Positions 60,682 through 64,000 of a stretch of 64,000 bases of DNA are shown one piece after another. The DNA lies in NCBI GenBank assembly GCA_026004775.1, contig BPJU01000002.1, forward strand, positions 366,435-430,434, given 5' to 3'. The stretch is from Pirellulaceae bacterium. GTDB lineage: Bacteria > Planctomycetota > Planctomycetia > Pirellulales > Pirellulaceae. The translations under genes and the position numbers were made by a program. Each line of letters opens with the position of its first letter. The first letter of the stretch is position 1. The notes beneath the pieces were generated by a model. That model ran no database searches. It worked only from the letters and a program-made list of their open reading frames with translations, and was not told the origin of the DNA.

Positions 60682-63600
60682 CTAATTGCGCATAATGGTC
60701 TCGTCCAGGTTGAGCAGCAAGTTGCAAACCAGTGTGTAGGCAGCCAGCTCGGGTGCCGGAATCGCCGTGTCGGGCGGGCTTTCGCCAAAGCTGATCAATT
60801 GCCCGGCTTTTTCCGGACGCTCCTGGTAGGCCTGCCACTGTTCGTGGAAGAACCGCACCAGTTGCTCGAGTTCCACTGGCTCGGGGGGACGAGCCAAAAC
60901 GAGGCGGAAAGCGTAGCCGATCCGTTCGACCGGCGACTGCCCGCCTTCGCGACAGATCCGCTGGGCCAGCACGCGAGCGGCTTCCACGTGTTGGACGTCG
61001 TTGAGCAATTGGAGGGCTTGCAGCGGCGTGTTGGTTCGTTCACGCCGCGGGCAAAAAGCCTCGCGGCTCGGTGCATCAAAGTTGCTCATGAACGGCGGCG
61101 GAGCCGTACGCTTCAAAAACACGTAAATACTCCGCCGATACAATGCCGCCCCGTGGTCTTGCACATAGTTGGCCGTGTTCGAACCAACGAAACCGATCGG
61201 TTCCCAAATATTCGGTGGCTGGTACGGGCGATCGCCGCGGCCACCCATCGTGCGAACTAACAGCCCACTTACCGCCAGCGAATTGTCCCGAATCTGTTCA
61301 GCGTCCAGCCGAATGCGCGGGCCCCGGCCGTATAGGCGGTTTTCCGGGTCACGCCGCAACAGTTCCGCCGTCACGGCAGAACTTTGCCGAAACGCACGCG
61401 TCGTGACCAGTAACCGCATCAACCGCTTCACGTCCCAACCCGACTCCTGGAACCAGATCGCCAGCCAGTCCAACAATTCCGGATGGGACGGCGGCTCTCC
61501 TTGCACGCCAAAATCCCAACTGGTTTTCACCAGTCCGGTGCCGAACACCTGCTGCCAGAAACGGTTGACGGCAACACGCGCCGTCAACGGGTGACCGGGT
61601 TGTACCAGCCAGTGAGCCAGGTCCAACCGGTTGGGCCGCCGGCCCGGCGGCTCGACCCGCAGTGGCGGCAATACGCCCGGTACGTCCGGCTCGACCGGCT
61701 CGCCAGGCCGATCGTACTGCCCGCGTACCATACGGTATGCCTGGCGAGGCTGTTCCAGGTCACGGAAAATGAACGTCCCGGGGATGTTCGCCTCGTAGTC
61801 GTTGCGCTGCTTTCGCAACTGATCCCGCTTCTCCAACAGGGGCCGTAATTGCTCGCGCGTTTCGATGCACACCTGCTGCACGTAGTAGTTTCGAAGTCGG
61901 CCGCGCAATTGCTCGTCCACCGCAGCCTCGGGCCCGTTCTTGATCACAGCGCGCAACTCTTGAGGCGCTTCTTTCAGCTCTTTGCCCTGGTTCTCACGCC
62001 ACCATGCCAGGAACGAGTAACGAGGATCGTTGGCCGGATCGACCACGCCGATCACACCCACGCGGTCCCAATACACTGTGCCGCCAAACTGCGTCAGAGC
62101 AAATCCGGTGATGACGTCACCGGCTTTCAGCCCCAATCGTTCGGCCGGTACCTCCAGCTTTACCCACTGGCCGGCCGGCACCATGGCACCCACCAGCACG
62201 CGCTCCGTGGTGTTCTTGCGCCCCCAATCAATCGCCTCGTAATCTCCCCACACCGCGCGATGCAACCAGCCGTTCTTGTAATATTGGAGCATCAGCGTGC
62301 GCGGCACATCCTGCGGGTCGATCCAGACATAGGCAAATAATGTGGCTTGAGGGGGGATTTCCAAGGGGCCGGTGTTCTCGAACACATCCTGAGCCAATCC
62401 GGTGTCCGATCTTTTGAGAGCTTGCGAGCCACTGAACACTTGACCGCGATCGCTGCCGACCAGTTCCGTCGGATGGCCGGGACTGGCCTTGACCGAAGCC
62501 CCGGCGGGAAAGGTGTCGTCGAACCATACCCATTCCACTTGCCGAGGCTCGGGACGAGGATCGACCGTAGCCGGATCAACGTACAAGATCGAGGCGGTCT
62601 TCGCCTCCAGCTCCCGTTCCACATCGGCCAACTGCCGGTCCCACTCTGCCAGCCGCCGGCGATCTTCGTCAGTCATCAGTTTGATCGTCGGCGCAGTCAG
62701 CAATGCATTGCCATCCAGCGCCGGGTCAGCCGATGAGTAAAAGAAAGCGTACAGCGAATAAAACTCCCGTGACGTGATCGGGTCGTATTTGTGGTCGTGG
62801 CACACACAACAGCCGATCGTCAACCCCAACCAGGTCTGGCCCATCGTCACCGTGCGATCGACCGCATTGCGAAACAGCCACTCCTCCACAATCGAACCGC
62901 CCTCGCCCGTCGTGACGTTGCAGCGGTTGAAGCCGGTGGCCACCAACTGGTCGGTAGTCGCGTTGGGCAGCAAGTCCCCCGCCAACTGCTCAATCGTAAA
63001 CTGGTCGAAAGGTAAATTGCGGTTAAAGGCTTGAATCACCCAGTCGCGATATGCCCACATCTGCCGCTCATTGTCGAGATGCAGCCCATGCGTGTCGCCG
63101 TACCGGGCCGCATCCAGCCAGTGCCGCGCCATTTCTTCACCGAACGCCGGCGATGCCAGATAGTAATCGACCATCCTCTCATAAGCATCGGGACGCGTGT
63201 CCCGCACAAAACGCTCCACCTCGTCCAGCGTCGGCGGCAAACCGGTGAGCGTGAAAGCCAGCCGCCGAATGAGCGTATATCGATCGGCCTCCGGGGAAAA
63301 GTCCAATCCCTGCTTGTGCAGTTTTTCCAGCAAGAATGCGTCCACCGGGTTGACTCCCTGGCCGGCTACGGCCGGAACCGTCACACGAACCGGCGCGATG
63401 AACGCCCAGTGAGGCTGGTACTGAGCGCCTTCAGCGATCCAACGGCGGATGAGTTGTTTTTGCGCATCGGTGAGTGTCTTATGGCTGGACGGGGGCGGCA
63501 TTTGGACATCCGGGTCGTCGGAAAAAATGCGCCGAATCACCTCGCTCTTTTCCGGATCTCCCGGAACAATCGGGACTACTCCCGAATCGGTCGGTTTCAG

Positions 63601-63855
63601 CGCGTGCTCGGGCGAGTCCAGCCGCAGACCTGCCTCCTGAGTCGCCGGACCATGACACTTAAAACAGGTGTCGGACATGATCGGCCGGATATCGCGATTG
63701 AAACTGACCGGCTCCTCGGCCCGAGCTATCCTGACTGGAGCAACCAAGAGCAGTGCAACCGGCAACCACAACCCGAGGCAAGGCCCGAACGGAGAAGCTG
63801 GGACTTTGCCGTTCAATGCGATACCCAACCGCGTGATGCGCCCGTTGCCTTTCAT
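60682..63855 (-). CDS. Planctomycete cytochrome C / DUF1549 / DUF1553 protein
   Basis: The ATG at 63855 (1057 residues) has GGAG 7 nt upstream. A signal peptide ends near RIARAEEP. Residues about 48-110 are a planctomycete-type cytochrome domain with heme-binding CFKCH (64-68) and the [20 protein letters not shown] segment. The DUF1549 domain begins near residue 150 ([20 protein letters not shown]), and a concanavalin-like middle part covers about 460-600. The DUF1553 domain lies near 740-1000, with [20 protein letters not shown] and [14 protein letters not shown]. Such proteins are planctomycete hallmarks, possibly tied to secreted redox enzymes. It is co-transcribed with the DUF1501 gene. 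Confidence 0.95.
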   Translation of the reverse strand: MKGNGRITRLGIALNGKVPASPFGPCLGLWLPVALLLVAPVRIARAEEPVSFNRDIRPIMSDTCFKCHGPATQEAGLRLDSPEHALKPTDSGVVPIVPGDPEKSEVIRRIFSDDPDVQMPPPSSHKTLTDAQKQLIRRWIAEGAQYQPHWAFIAPVRVTVPAVAGQGVNPVDAFLLEKLHKQGLDFSPEADRYTLIRRLAFTLTGLPPTLDEVERFVRDTRPDAYERMVDYYLASPAFGEEMARHWLDAARYGDTHGLHLDNERQMWAYRDWVIQAFNRNLPFDQFTIEQLAGDLLPNATTDQLVATGFNRCNVTTGEGGSIVEEWLFRNAVDRTVTMGQTWLGLTIGCCVCHDHKYDPITSREFYSLYAFFYSSADPALDGNALLTAPTIKLMTDEDRRRLAEWDRQLADVERELEAKTASILYVDPATVDPRPEPRQVEWVWFDDTFPAGASVKASPGHPTELVGSDRGQVFSGSQALKRSDTGLAQDVFENTGPLEIPPQATLFAYVWIDPQDVPRTLMLQYYKNGWLHRAVWGDYEAIDWGRKNTTERVLVGAMVPAGQWVKLEVPAERLGLKAGDVITGFALTQFGGTVYWDRVGVIGVVDPANDPRYSFLAWWRENQGKELKEAPQELRAVIKNGPEAAVDEQLRGRLRNYYVQQVCIETREQLRPLLEKRDQLRKQRNDYEANIPGTFIFRDLEQPRQAYRMVRGQYDRPGEPVEPDVPGVLPPLRVEPPGRRPNRLDLAHWLVQPGHPLTARVAVNRFWQQVFGTGLVKTSWDFGVQGEPPSHPELLDWLAIWFQESGWDVKRLMRLLVTTRAFRQSSAVTAELLRRDPENRLYGRGPRIRLDAEQIRDNSLAVSGLLVRTMGGRGDRPYQPPNIWEPIGFVGSNTANYVQDHGAALYRRSIYVFLKRTAPPPFMSNFDAPSREAFCPRRERTNTPLQALQLLNDVQHVEAARVLAQRICREGGQSPVERIGYAFRLVLARPPEPVELEQLVRFFHEQWQAYQERPEKAGQLISFGESPPDTAIPAPELAAYTLVCNLLLNLDETIMRN

Positions 63856-64000
63856 GACTCGACTCCAAAACTCTCTGGAACAAGCTGTCCGTGGTTGGTT
63901 TGTTTCGTGTGGCGGGACCATAGCGTCTGCTGCAGCAGAAGCCATGGCGACGATGAAGGCACAGGGGCACACATTGCAACCCCTATATCAATTTTACGCG

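Noticed and set aside
1-64000. tRNA, rRNA, tmRNA, RNase P, CRISPR arrays and insertion sequences
   Set aside because: I looked for T-loop-like GTTCGA motifs, RNase P and tmRNA cores, regular direct repeats with spacers and transposase motifs, and found none outside coding frames.

Overview
The window looks like a chromosomal segment from a Planctomycetota bacterium, probably class Planctomycetia and possibly near the Pirellulales (inference). The strongest markers are the adjacent DUF1501 and DUF1549/DUF1553 'planctomycete cytochrome' genes at the right end, the two NfeD proteins next to a flotillin, and many long, proline-rich or low-complexity secreted proteins without an obvious family. 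The DNA is GC-rich, Shine-Dalgarno sites are frequent, and most genes lie on the minus strand. I saw no rRNA, tRNA, CRISPR array, integrase or insertion sequence.

Region 1 (1-15 kb): a penicillin-acylase-like hydrolase cut by the window edge; a beta-hydroxyacid dehydrogenase; a block of 133-134 bp tandem repeats; a membrane-domain operon (long NfeD, short NfeD, FloA flotillin, proline-rich protein); PolX DNA polymerase downstream of a TGS-domain GTPase; a low-complexity secreted protein; and an ArnT-like glycosyltransferase.

Region 2 (15-30 kb): one long minus-strand cluster for a type II secretion / type IV pilus-like machine. In transcription order it has a degenerate receiver protein, GspE, GspF, two GspG-like pseudopilins, GspH, I, J and K, a GspL-like (PilM+PilN-like) protein, a GspM/PilO-like protein, the secretin GspD and a PilT-type ATPase. 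A cysteine-less redoxin-like membrane protein and a third GspG-like pseudopilin follow. A GspC/PilP-like protein lies divergently at the head. No prepilin peptidase is in the window.

Region 3 (30-39 kb): a Sfp-type phosphopantetheinyl transferase, a giant secreted beta-helix protein built from 271-residue super-repeats, a small proline-rich lipoprotein, and an ECF sigma factor followed by its probable anti-sigma factor.

Region 4 (39-53 kb): glutamine-dependent NAD synthetase; an arginine-to-proline gene pair (a TIGR00300 protein and an arginine dihydrolase-like enzyme) that corresponds to the two halves of the cyanobacterial AgrE/ArgZ protein; a beta-barrel-like protein; a LamG-like secreted protein; a frameshifted cysteine-rich secreted protein; and two tandem transsulfuration-family enzymes whose leader contains an intrinsic terminator, a candidate attenuator. 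A HEAT-like secreted protein and an ACT-domain protein follow.

Region 5 (53-64 kb): a Gly-rich Spy-like secreted protein, a GYF-RDD membrane protein, a deoxyhypusine-synthase-like protein paired with the bifunctional heptose enzyme HldE, a KASIII-type synthase, and the DUF1549/1553 plus DUF1501 operon.
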